64,000 nt of DNA from Pedobacter ureilyticus (GTDB lineage Bacteria; Bacteroidota; Bacteroidia; Sphingobacteriales; Sphingobacteriaceae). The notes under the pieces are model-generated. The model was given only the letters and a program-made list of their open reading frames with translations. It made no database searches and was not told the DNA's origin. Within the stretch, counting starts at the first letter, position 1. Every line of letters begins with the position of its first letter. The DNA lies in contig NZ_SSHJ01000018.1 of assembly GCF_005925345.1 (NCBI RefSeq), forward strand, positions 1-64,000. Direction: 5' to 3'. A program made the position numbers and the translations under genes. Shown one piece after another: positions 54,104 through 61,668 of the stretch.

Positions 54104-55078
54104 CTAAAAGACATTGATTTTCCCAATCCTAAGGTTCAAAAGTTCTATACCTTCATCAGATGTTTTAAAGTCCTTGTCACCAATGAAATTTGAATAAACT
54201 TCATTGCTATAACCCTCGCTGGGAACTAACTTCAATGCTATGTCCTTACCCTGTAGTACACCGTTGTTGAAACTTACCACATAGCCGTCATAATCCCATT
54301 CAAATCCCTTGAATGTTATGTGTTCCCTATTTATTTTTAACAGCTTTTCTAATGGCATGCCAACATAGATCCCATATGGAAGTTTAATCTTTGAATTTTT
54401 TGTTATAATTATTGAAGGACTCCCGTCACTGAAGTTTACTTCAACTTCTTTCGAGGTATTGGGGTAGAGGATATACTTGTAGCCAATGTCATTGTTTTCA
54501 TTGTCATAAAATTTTTCCTTTCTAAGATTCTTCTCTCCATAATGTTCATATAGCTGTGAAGCATTCTTAATATCAAGAATTGTTTTAACATCAAATCTTG
54601 CTGTCTTTGTACTTCTCTTTTCATTGGGAAGATTATCACTAGATGTACTATTTGACGTAGTATCTATATTGGCAATTGGTTCGCTTGCATCAGTATTTTT
54701 TGAAAATTTATTATATAGAATAAATCCGATTAGTACCACAAGTATTATAGTTACCACTACTGTAAAGACATCCCATTTTCTTTTAGGTTCAATTATTTCA
54801 GTTGTCAAGTCTTCTTGAACAAAAGTACTTTTATCTACGGCTGGATTTAAAGCTGGCTGTTCATTTTTTTCAACATATATGATAGTTGGCTCAGTTTCCT
54901 TTTTACATGCCCATACAAGGGCTATAACCCAGCCAACACCTGTAGCGCCTAAAAATAGATTTAACAGAAATATTGAAAGAACATCTTTCTTATTCCTAGC
55001 GATAATTGATGGAAGAAAATATAGAAAAAGTACTATTATGGATATAAAAATCAATGCGATTAAGACGTTATTTTCCAT
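54104..55078 (-). CDS. Superinfection immunity-domain membrane protein
   Basis: A 324-residue protein whose first 58 residues match the superinfection immunity family (PF14373, named for phage T4 Imm): FLYFLPSIIARNKKDVLSIF then LFLGATGVGWVIALVWACKK, two membrane helices. A charged linker and another hydrophobic helix (about 105-125, TVVVTIILVVLIGFILY) follow, then an extracytoplasmic C-terminal region (about 140-324). The Imm domain in T4 blocks DNA entry of later phages. The large C-terminal extension is an addition not found in the short phage proteins. It is probably part of the element's defences, but such domains also occur in ordinary bacterial proteins. Confidence 0.68.
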   Translation of the reverse strand: MENNVLIALIFISIIVLFLYFLPSIIARNKKDVLSIFLLNLFLGATGVGWVIALVWACKKETEPTIIYVEKNEQPALNPAVDKSTFVQEDLTTEIIEPKRKWDVFTVVVTIILVVLIGFILYNKFSKNTDASEPIANIDTTSNSTSSDNLPNEKRSTKTARFDVKTILDIKNASQLYEHYGEKNLRKEKFYDNENNDIGYKYILYPNTSKEVEVNFSDGSPSIIITKNSKIKLPYGIYVGMPLEKLLKINREHITFKGFEWDYDGYVVSFNNGVLQGKDIALKLVPSEGYSNEVYSNFIGDKDFKTSDEGIELLNLRIGKINVF

Positions 55079-55201
55079 TAAGAGGTTATTAAATTGATAT
55101 AATAGTTAGCTAATATCTTAGTTTATGTTCTCTACCATTTACGGTTTCCCGTAGTTGGCTTAATTAAATTCAAGCCTAAATGAAAAATCTATAGAGCATC
55201 T

Positions 55202-55786
55202 TTAGAATAAATTGAAAATGTTGATTTTCCTAACTTCAGCTCTCAAAGGGTGGGGAATGTTTCTCAACATGCCATTTTCATTAACATATCTGTCTTCAGC
55301 ACCGTTAACTCTTTCCTTGTCATCCAAAGCAGGGTAAAGAAACTCCGCTCTTCTCAAAGAACTTGAACGTGGGTAATGGTTAAGCGAATCAGCTGAAATA
55401 ATTTTGTATAGCTTGGTATTATCTTCATCACCTATAAATGTTTCATTCTCACCACGAATAATCTTGTATGTTCTCACTTTATCATTTACAGGATTAAATA
55501 TTTTAAAGACATCGTTTGTATCGATAGAGTATTTTCTAGATGCTGTTAATCTTCTATATCCCTTATACTCAATATCACAATAAGCACTATCAATGAAATT
55601 AATAATGATATAGGTTGTTGGTGCTAATGCTAAAGAGAGTTTCTTATCAATTGGCTGCAAAAATGCACGACCACGAATTGTTGTGATTTCAGGCTCTTTA
55701 AGACGGTTTTGACAACCACTACCAATGATACATAAAGTAAGAAGAATGATTACTGATGTGGTTTTACAAAAAGAAGAGTAGTACAT
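55202..55786 (-). CDS. Hypothetical lipoprotein
   Basis: A 194-residue lipoprotein: hydrophobic signal then lipobox IGSGC (Cys near residue 25). The mature part contains RGRAFLQPIDKKLSLALAP and RTYKI-type beta strands, with no recognised family. It is divergent from the XRE regulator 89 bp away, which might control it. Confidence 0.58.
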   Translation of the reverse strand: MYYSSFCKTTSVIILLTLCIIGSGCQNRLKEPEITTIRGRAFLQPIDKKLSLALAPTTYIIINFIDSAYCDIEYKGYRRLTASRKYSIDTNDVFKIFNPVNDKVRTYKIIRGENETFIGDEDNTKLYKIISADSLNHYPRSSSLRRAEFLYPALDDKERVNGAEDRYVNENGMLRNIPHPLRAEVRKINIFNLF

Positions 55787-55875
55787 AACGCATTATTTAG
55801 GTCTTCAAATATAAAAATTTTACCAGTACATGTATGGGTGTGCGGAGTTTTTTCATTGAGTTAATTGCGTAAGCA

Positions 55876-56118
55876 ATGAAAGACTTGGCTGATAAAACGG
55901 AAATAGAACTTTATGTAATTAATAAAGTAAGGGAAATGAGATTGGAAAGAGGTATCTCCCAAGCTGATTTAGCACATAAGCTAGACCTTTCTGTGGGGTT
56001 TATTGGTAATGTAGAGAGTGTGAGATATAGAGCTAAATACAATTTGAATCATCTCAATAAACTTGCAAAGATTTTTGAATGTTCATTTCAAGATTTTTTC
56101 CCAAAATCTCCTATTTAA
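55876..56118 (+). CDS. XRE-family transcriptional regulator
   Basis: An 80-residue helix-turn-helix protein: KVREMRLERGISQADLAHKLDLS (about residues 17-39) and VGFIGNVESVRYRAKYNLNHLNKLAKIF (about 40-67) form a classical Cro/C1-type HTH_3. Its size suits a repressor of a mobile element. It lies between the lipoprotein gene and the replication protein gene. It probably controls one or both, but no operator has been proven. Confidence 0.82.
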   Translation: MKDLADKTEIELYVINKVREMRLERGISQADLAHKLDLSVGFIGNVESVRYRAKYNLNHLNKLAKIFECSFQDFFPKSPI

Positions 56119-56131
56119 ATCAATTTTAAAG

Positions 56132-56175
56132 ATTCTATCCTATAAATTAATAATTTTAAATTTAAAGGATAGAAT
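56132..56175. repeat. 10-bp inverted repeat between XRE and Rep genes
   Basis: ATTCTATCCT (56132-56141) and AGGATAGAAT (56166-56175) are exact inverses around a 24-nt AT-rich loop, just after the XRE stop. It may be a terminator or regulatory hairpin; no T-run follows. Confidence 0.4.
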
Positions 56176-56370
56176 AAGGTAGATTAATTTCTAAGTGTGT
56201 AATCATGTTGATTGTATTAGAAGTTAATTATGTCAATATTATAAAACTACATCAGTAGATTTATTTGAAAGTACTACTAACCTAAATGGGAGAATCAATG
56301 TTCTAAGTAGTATTAATTGTTACAATAGCTCAAAATTGAACTATAGTATTAAGGTTGTTTCATTGCTGTG

Positions 56371-57276
56371 TTACATCTTCCTATTAAGGTGTGAGTCATG
56401 AACAGCTTTAATCTTTGAATCTAATTCATCTTTAAGCTCTGGTTTAATATATTGGCGATTCATTGTATAATTCACTACATCCTTCATTCTAGCTCTATAT
56501 TGTGGGCGTTCGTTTAGTTCAATACATTCTAACAGCTTTGGAACATTGCACTTGCTTAAGCCTTTTGTCATTAACCACTCTTTTAAATCAGTTGGTGTCC
56601 TAAATATTATTTCAGGAGCACCTGATTTAATTAAGCGAGGAATTTTAAAATATTCGTCATGCCATTCTTTAACCAATTTAAGGTAGTTATTGTAGTTAAA
56701 TAAAGCAGCAACACTATTAAACCCTAGAGTGTTCAAAATATTAATTGCGCCTGATAAGCGAATTTCAAACCTTAAATTATTAGTTGAAATTAATGTTGGT
56801 TCACCTTCTTTCGCTACCATTGCCATTCCCTTGTCATAAAAAACGGTTGAAAAAGATTTGTCGTTTTTATGATAATAGAGTGTTTCAATTAGATTTCTAC
56901 AATTGGTTACAGTGTGGCATTTGAATAATTCAGGGCAGCGAAATTCATTAATATATCTAACAGCTTTGTGCTTCATGTAAAATGACCAAGCGAAATCTAC
57001 TCTGGTTATTATGCCGTTTCTAATATCAAATCCAAAAACTTCACTAATTCGATTAAGAGCAGATGTAACATGTAAAAAAGTTATTAAATGTTGATTGCTC
57101 CCATGATAATATCTGTTCAAGCTACCTTTAATGATTAATTTATTTTTGGTTAGTTTAATCATCAGGTTTTTATAATAACGTTCACCATTGTACCAAGTAC
57201 AGTGTTTATCTAAGAGTTCTTTTAACTCTTTTGCATTAAAGTATTGTTTATATATTTCTATCCAAATAGTATCCAT
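56371..57276 (-). CDS. Filamentous-phage gpII/CRI-like replication initiator
   Basis: A 301-residue protein similar in layout to phage/plasmid replication proteins of the CRI (gpII) type: the ITRVDFAWSF segment (about 89-98), ETLYYHKNDKSFSTVFYDKG (about 130-149), then LRFEIRLSG (about 168-176). In those proteins the equivalent region holds an HUH-type nickase for rolling-circle replication. I cannot place the catalytic His and Tyr with confidence. It lies downstream of the Xis-like gene. A 17-bp near-palindrome (57315-57331) sits 39 bp upstream of its ATG. Confidence 0.6.
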   Translation of the reverse strand: MDTIWIEIYKQYFNAKELKELLDKHCTWYNGERYYKNLMIKLTKNKLIIKGSLNRYYHGSNQHLITFLHVTSALNRISEVFGFDIRNGIITRVDFAWSFYMKHKAVRYINEFRCPELFKCHTVTNCRNLIETLYYHKNDKSFSTVFYDKGMAMVAKEGEPTLISTNNLRFEIRLSGAINILNTLGFNSVAALFNYNNYLKLVKEWHDEYFKIPRLIKSGAPEIIFRTPTDLKEWLMTKGLSKCNVPKLLECIELNERPQYRARMKDVVNYTMNRQYIKPELKDELDSKIKAVHDSHLNRKM

Positions 57277-57314
57277 AGTTATCTATTCTATTAAATGTTT
57301 TTAATGGTTAATTA

Positions 57315-57331
57315 ATAACAGAATCTGTTAT
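57315..57331. promoter_or_regulatory. Palindrome ATAACAGAATCTGTTAT before the Rep gene
   Basis: A 17-bp palindrome (8-bp arms around a central A) lies 39 bp upstream of the replication gene ATG. It may be an operator for the XRE or HTH protein, or part of a replication origin. Confidence 0.45.
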
Positions 57332-57390
57332 ATATATAATCTTATTATAGGAGAAGTAATGATAATGCTAAGTGAAGAAGCATTTGCAGT

Positions 57391-57714
57391 TCAAGCTGCT
57401 TTATTACTTTTCAGCTTTTTATTACTAACTAGAAAATCTTCTGGGTGAATTTCCTCGTTATGTTCTCTGCCACTTTCAAGCCAATTGACTAGTTCTGATT
57501 TGAGAAAATAAATTTTGCCTAATTTTTTTAAATAGGGGATTTTCTTCTTAAATACTAAAAGATTTAAAGCATTTTTAGTCATCGAGAGAAACTCGGCAGC
57601 CTTATCTATTTTTAAATAAATTGGCTCATTGACATTAGGGACATGATGGCTGTTTACTAGCTGGCTTTTGATAGATGCTAGCTCCATCATGATGGTCTCG
57701 AACGGATTACCCAT
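57391..57714 (-). CDS. Xis-like helix-turn-helix protein
   Basis: I place the start at 57714 (MGNPFETIMMELASIKS), giving 107 residues; an upstream ATG at 57759 is in frame but there is a strong AAGGAGG-like sequence just before the inner ATG. The MerR-like HTH_17 domain is IDKAAEFLSMTKNALNLLVFKKKIPY with KIYFLKSELVNWLESG (about 37-85). Such proteins often serve as excisionases or regulators beside tyrosine integrases. It lies between the integrase pair and the replication gene. Confidence 0.8.
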   Translation of the reverse strand: MGNPFETIMMELASIKSQLVNSHHVPNVNEPIYLKIDKAAEFLSMTKNALNLLVFKKKIPYLKKLGKIYFLKSELVNWLESGREHNEEIHPEDFLVSNKKLKSNKAA

Positions 57715-57727
57715 TGTACCTCCTTTT
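57715..57727 (-). promoter_or_regulatory. Strong Shine-Dalgarno sequence before the Xis-like gene
   Basis: On the minus strand AAAAAAGGAGGTACA precedes ATG at 57714. GGAGG is separated by 4 nt. Such a sequence is unusual in Bacteroidota and supports the inner start. Confidence 0.6.
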
Positions 57728-57741
57728 TTGAGATACAACAT

Positions 57742-57836
57742 TTGCATTGCATTGTGCAACTGCGGACTGTGATTTTTTAATTTTTTTCATATGCTCTATT
57801 AATTTTGTGATTGCATACTGCAAATATTAATAGAGC
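57742..57836. other. Nested inverted repeats between the Xis-like gene and the 319-aa gene
   Basis: TTGCATTGCATTGTGCAA (57742-57759), TTGCATACTGCAA (57811-57823), and an 11-bp perfect stem (GCTCTATTAAT at 57793-57803 with ATTAATAGAGC at 57826-57836) that brackets the second. The plus strand carries a T-run after the stem. It resembles an origin or operator region more than a simple terminator. Confidence 0.5.
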
Positions 57837-57875
57837 TTTTTTTGGGGTGAAACGAGTTTGCCCGCAAAAAAAAAA

Positions 57876-58835
57876 TTATGGAAGTTTATACTTAAGTTTT
57901 GATAGGTCTATGCCTATGTTCTTAAGGTATTTATCTGTTTCTTTTTTACCTTTAGGTGTAAGTACCTCTATGGGGTAATCTTTTTTCATTATTTCAACTT
58001 GAAATGAGCTCAATGCTTTTCTAAAACCATTTAAGTTGCCTTTTTCATGTAGACCAAAGATATTTCCAACAAGTTCGGTAAAGTCATTTGTTGAAAGTTG
58101 ATGTTCATCCTTGATCTTGATTAATGGTTCAAATAAACCAAGTTTATGCAATATAATAAGCTTATGACTGTTCGGTAGGATTTCTGTATCGTTTAAAAAT
58201 AATAGGCGAGAAACAACGTTTAGCTCAAATTCAACTTTGTTAATAATTATTTGTAAGTGACTATATATATGGAATAAAAATATAATGATGTATTCTCCTA
58301 TCGTACAATTATCTATGTATGAATCTGTTTTATACATATTTATAAAAATAGAAATTGGCTCTTCGTCATTATGTAAAGATGGATTGTATTCTTTATGTAT
58401 ATTTGCTAATCTGTTTAATTCGGTAAATTGAAATTTATAATATATATTGAGGTTGTCAAATATTCTTTGCAGGTAGTTTTTCCTGTTATCTTCAAAATTT
58501 AAAGAATTTACAACTGTTAATATTTCTTCAATCAACTCGTCATAGAACGTTTGCTCTCGGAAGTCACCTGCCATATAGACCAAATCCATTCCACATCCAT
58601 AAGCTTCATCTTGATTTAGACAATTAAAATCATCGTCGATAATATAATCTTCGTTTCTTCTATTTTTTTTATATAAAATTTCCATTACCGCATCTTCATC
58701 AGGAATTTTATTAGAAAAGTCATATAAGAACTTTAAATATTTGTCAAACTTTATCCTTTTATTAGCATCTTCAATCACATGTTTTTTATCAATCAGATAA
58801 AGTTCGCTAAGAGGTGATTCATAATCGTTTTCCAT
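57876..58835 (-). CDS. Hypothetical protein cotranscribed with the integrase
   Basis: A 319-residue protein lying 5 bp downstream of the integrase. It has no membrane helix; the sequence is acidic and helical, with a Cys in EAYGCGMD (near 79). The region LHKLGLFEPLIKIKDEHQLSTNDFTELVGNIFGLHE (about 224-259) resembles the C-terminal portion seen in several Bacteroidota integrase-linked proteins (RteC-like). A regulatory or recombination accessory role is plausible but not shown. Confidence 0.5.
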   Translation of the reverse strand: MENDYESPLSELYLIDKKHVIEDANKRIKFDKYLKFLYDFSNKIPDEDAVMEILYKKNRRNEDYIIDDDFNCLNQDEAYGCGMDLVYMAGDFREQTFYDELIEEILTVVNSLNFEDNRKNYLQRIFDNLNIYYKFQFTELNRLANIHKEYNPSLHNDEEPISIFINMYKTDSYIDNCTIGEYIIIFLFHIYSHLQIIINKVEFELNVVSRLLFLNDTEILPNSHKLIILHKLGLFEPLIKIKDEHQLSTNDFTELVGNIFGLHEKGNLNGFRKALSSFQVEIMKKDYPIEVLTPKGKKETDKYLKNIGIDLSKLKYKLP

Positions 58836-58840
58836 AGTAT

Positions 58841-60175
58841 CTAAATGTCGTCAGGTATTGATGTGGTTTTGGAGTTATTAATAGAATCTAAATCTAGCAA
58901 CTTACTCTCATACTCTTCAACTTTATCTGCACTAAAACTATCAAGATATGCTTGAGTAGTTTTAATATCTGTATGTCCTAGTTGCTTAGAAATAAAAGCG
59001 ATTGGAGCATTATTGTTCATTAAATTGGTTGAAAACGAATGTCTAGCATAATATAAACTGATTTCTTCAGTGATATTAAGTTTAGCTGATATTTTTTTGA
59101 GGTTGGCATTTATTGCTGCTATTTTGATGGTTGTTTTGGTTTTTATTTGTAATTCACTATCTCCGTATTTGATGACGTTAAAAACGTAAGTAGCATCTGA
59201 TTTATACTTGTAAATTATTTCTTTCAGTTGTGGATTTAATCGAACTGTAATTTTGTTTGTTCCACCTGTTTTTTTTGCTGTCTTTGTTCTTATGAAAGTA
59301 AATTTATCGCCTTCTATGTCATTCCATTTTAGTTTGAAGATGTCTATCGGGTTGATACCGCTCGCTAAGTAGCTAAAAATAAATACGTCTTTGGCAAACT
59401 GCTCGTTTTCTGTTACAGGCTGATAATTGAAAATCAACATTATTTCAGAGATATTTAGTGCCCTTTTGTTATTTGAAGCCTTGGGTATTTTGTATCCCAA
59501 GCGATTATCCGCCTTATGAAACGGATATAGATTTGGATTAATTTCCCTTGTACTTATGGCTTCATTAAATATTGACCTGACTCTAATTAGGTACATGCCA
59601 ATAGTAGTTCTGCTATATTTGCTCCTTACTTCATAATCATTTTTAGAACCTTTGATTTTTCTCTTGACAGGAACATTTATTGCCCACTTTTCAAAGTTGT
59701 TTAGCCATGTGGCGGTTACTGCGTTTAAAGGCAGTTCTTCTAATGAGCTTTTTTCATTTGTATTGTTTAGATTAATATAATTTATCAAGATTGACGCTGT
59801 TTGTTTATAGAGATTGTAACTTGAGAAATTCTCATCATCCCTAAATTTATTAGCCTTCTCATTAAGTAAGAATATCAAGTTACTGCGGTTACCTTTTTGA
59901 TTAAAACGAGTTGTAAAGGTTTTAAAATTGAAAGGCTCTAATGACTCAATAATTTTGTTAGCTTTCACTAATAGCTCATCAAGAGTATTTCTGTACTTTA
60001 ATAAAGTTCCTTTTAGATGAGTGCCCTTCATCATCTTTTCGAAATCACTTTCGCTTAATGAAATTGTAGTGCCAATTCTTTGGGCGTTTTTATTATCCGA
60101 GACCCTAATTTTAACGGGGTAGGAGCCATCTTGTTTTTGTTTCCTAGTATCTAAAACGATTCGAGCTGTAGCCAT
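58841..60175 (-). CDS. Tyrosine site-specific integrase
   Basis: A 444-residue integrase: N-terminal arm-binding domain (1-90), SAM-like core-binding domain (about 95-215), and C-terminal catalytic domain. Catalytic residues seen are Lys near 298-301, Arg378 in YYARHSFST, His401 in LGHTDIKTTQAYLD and nucleophile Tyr410. The first catalytic Arg is replaced by Asn (SGIN275), and the His before Arg378 by Tyr375. Loss of the first Arg is known in the Bacteroides CTnDOT integrase. It sits 147 bp from the right att core and should catalyse integration and excision at ahcY. Confidence 0.93.
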   Translation of the reverse strand: MATARIVLDTRKQKQDGSYPVKIRVSDNKNAQRIGTTISLSESDFEKMMKGTHLKGTLLKYRNTLDELLVKANKIIESLEPFNFKTFTTRFNQKGNRSNLIFLLNEKANKFRDDENFSSYNLYKQTASILINYINLNNTNEKSSLEELPLNAVTATWLNNFEKWAINVPVKRKIKGSKNDYEVRSKYSRTTIGMYLIRVRSIFNEAISTREINPNLYPFHKADNRLGYKIPKASNNKRALNISEIMLIFNYQPVTENEQFAKDVFIFSYLASGINPIDIFKLKWNDIEGDKFTFIRTKTAKKTGGTNKITVRLNPQLKEIIYKYKSDATYVFNVIKYGDSELQIKTKTTIKIAAINANLKKISAKLNITEEISLYYARHSFSTNLMNNNAPIAFISKQLGHTDIKTTQAYLDSFSADKVEEYESKLLDLDSINNSKTTSIPDDI

Positions 60176-60201
60176 AACCTAAACTACAAAAAAAATTGCT
60201 A

Positions 60202-60220
60202 TTTGCCCGATATTTGCCCG
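60202..60220 (+). repeat. Paired integrase arm-type repeats, right end
   Basis: TTTGCCCG occurs at 60202-60209 and 60213-60220, spaced 11 bp. It mirrors the left-end pair in both spacing and orientation and lies between the integrase start and the att core. Confidence 0.65.
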
Positions 60221-60321
60221 ATAAATTTTAATTGCTAGAAATAGTCAGAAACATTAAACTGCATTAAAAGTATCTTAAAGCATATTTTTAACTAGATAAA
60301 ATTTGTGGAAATGATATTATA

Positions 60322-60342
60322 TGTCTCTACTGATGACATATT
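60322..60342. other. Attachment site (right), 21-bp core
   Basis: An exact copy of the left core (36167-36187). Excision between the copies would restore ahcY to the promoter at 60365-60395. Confidence 0.9.
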
Positions 60343-60364
60343 TTTCTTGTTTTAAATTGAGCTG

Positions 60365-60395
60365 CAAAGTTACGGCATAGCTTTGTGAATATCAA
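60365..60395 (-). promoter_or_regulatory. Stranded native promoter of ahcY
   Basis: On the minus strand TTG (60393-60395), a 20-nt spacer and TAACTTTG (60365-60372) fit the Bacteroidota consensus. In the empty site the ATG of ahcY would lie about 25 nt downstream. In this arrangement the transcript would enter the element's integrase end, antisense side excluded. Confidence 0.65.
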
Positions 60396-60532
60396 TTTAA
60401 TAAATAGTGCTTTACAAATTGATGATGTTGTGCTTAACTGCGGCATGTGAGTTAAAGTAGGTTAAGCTTTGATGTATAGCTGTGTGGCTGAAAGGATTAA
60501 TTATTTAATTGACGCTATTGAATCTTTTAATC

Positions 60533-60567
60533 TTACCACACTAAATATAGCATACTTAGCGTGGTAA
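60533..60567 (-). terminator. Hairpin after the TlpA operon
   Basis: TTACCACACTAA (60533-60544) and TTAGCGTGGTAA (60556-60567) form a 12-bp stem with one mismatched or wobble pair. It starts 14 bp beyond the stop of the leftward TlpA gene. No T-run follows. Confidence 0.45.
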
Positions 60568-60580
60568 AATACTAATGCAC

Positions 60581-61660
60581 CTAATTTTCAAATAATTTCT
60601 CTAGTTCCTTCATTAAATTCTCGCCACGCAGGCCCACACCAACAATCTTACCTTGCGGATCAATTAAATAATTAACAGGAATAGACTGTACATCATAGGT
60701 TCGTGCGGCCGCATTTTCCCAACCTTTTAAATCAGATACCTGTGTCCAAGGTAATCCGTCTTTTTCAATAGCTGCAATCCACTCTTTTTTGGCACTTTCC
60801 TTATCTAAGGATACGCCGAGTACGGTAAAATTGTGGTCCTTAAATTTTTCGTAGGCTTTTACCACTGCCGGATTTTCTGCTCTACAGGGTAAACACCAAG
60901 ATGCCCAAAAATCTAGGAGCACATATTTTCCCCGAAAGTCAGATAGTTTTACTGGTTTACCGGCAACATCATTCATAGTAAAGTCTATAGCTTGCTTACC
61001 AATTCCTAACCTTTTAGCGCCATCAATTAATTTCGCTACCTTTTTTCCGTCTTCAGAAGCCTGCCAATCTTGCGGGAAAAGCAAAAATATTTTTTCTATT
61101 TCTTTCGCCCTTGACGAAAAGAAATTTGGGGTAGACATGCCCTTCATCAAATCGAAAGATACCTGTGAATTAGGGTTTTTACGCATAAATTCTAGATATA
61201 GCTGATCTCGTTTGGCAATTAGCGCATCGTCTTTGCTCTGCTCTGTCCAACCAATTTCATTCAACTTCTTTTGAAGTTCGGCAAATTTTTCCTGTTCGGC
61301 ACCACCTGTAATTTGGGCTGTTAGCAAATCTTCACCAATAATAGTTGTGGTTCCACCATCTATGTAAAATGTTCTACTTTCGCCAGTTTTTTTAGTTTTT
61401 GCCTGCTCTTCTTTACTATAATTGATAAACAGTGAAGTTTTGACGGGGCGTGTCAAGTTTCCCCTCAGTTCAATTTGTCCATTGCTAAACCGGGTAGTAT
61501 CGTACTTGAATTTGCCATCCACATAGCTCATCAGCGCCATGCTTTTTTCGAAAGCAGGTTTTGTAATTTTTGCTTTTACTACGAAAGGCTGCTGTGCTGT
61601 AGCGATGTTTAGCGTACATATACAAATTGCTACGCTACTTAAGTATTTAATAAATTTCAT
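60581..61660 (-). CDS. DUF4369/TlpA-like thioredoxin-fold protein
   Basis: A 359-residue exported protein with a signal peptide (cut after TAQ near residue 23), an N-terminal DUF4369 beta-domain (about 25-125) and a C-terminal TlpA/AhpC-TSA thioredoxin domain with CxxC in WASWCLPCRAENP (about 252-264). It ends with VQSIPVNYLIDPQGKIVG. The domain should be a periplasmic disulfide reductase, though DUF4369 proteins are usually SusCD-associated with unknown role. It is tandem with a paralogue 8 bp upstream. Confidence 0.88.
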   Translation of the reverse strand: MKFIKYLSSVAICICTLNIATAQQPFVVKAKITKPAFEKSMALMSYVDGKFKYDTTRFSNGQIELRGNLTRPVKTSLFINYSKEEQAKTKKTGESRTFYIDGGTTTIIGEDLLTAQITGGAEQEKFAELQKKLNEIGWTEQSKDDALIAKRDQLYLEFMRKNPNSQVSFDLMKGMSTPNFFSSRAKEIEKIFLLFPQDWQASEDGKKVAKLIDGAKRLGIGKQAIDFTMNDVAGKPVKLSDFRGKYVLLDFWASWCLPCRAENPAVVKAYEKFKDHNFTVLGVSLDKESAKKEWIAAIEKDGLPWTQVSDLKGWENAAARTYDVQSIPVNYLIDPQGKIVGVGLRGENLMKELEKLFEN

Positions 61661-61668
61661 TGCTTTTG

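Larger units (their letters stand above)
36188..60342. mobile_element. 24.2-kb integrative element in ahcY with defence cargo
   Basis: Bounded by a perfect 21-bp direct repeat, the segment contains a tyrosine integrase next to its right end, tandem arm-type repeats near both ends, an Xis-like HTH gene, a phage gpII-like replication gene and an XRE regulator. Cargo includes a methyltransferase/helicase/GIY-YIG unit, HipA-like kinase with DUF3037-like partner, RES, NACHT, CBS-HEPN and superinfection-immunity proteins. No relaxase of a standard family, coupling protein, T4SS, capsid, terminase or lysis gene is recognisable, so it is neither a self-sufficient ICE nor a complete prophage. It looks more AT-rich than the flanking chromosome. 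A mobilisable island or phage satellite-like element is the best description. Confidence 0.88.
60176..60580. other. Right end of the element and adjoining chromosome
   Basis: No gene. It contains the arm-type repeats (60202-60220), the right att core (60322-60342), the stranded ahcY promoter (60365-60395) and a 12-bp hairpin (60533-60567) next to the TlpA gene. Confidence 0.6.

Noticed and set aside
57360..57450. A 29-residue plus-strand frame antisense to the Xis-like gene
   Set aside because: Too short, no conserved feature, antisense to a real gene.
36188..60342. Element as complete prophage or self-transmissible ICE
   Set aside because: No capsid, terminase, portal, tail, lysis, T4SS, coupling protein or standard relaxase was seen.
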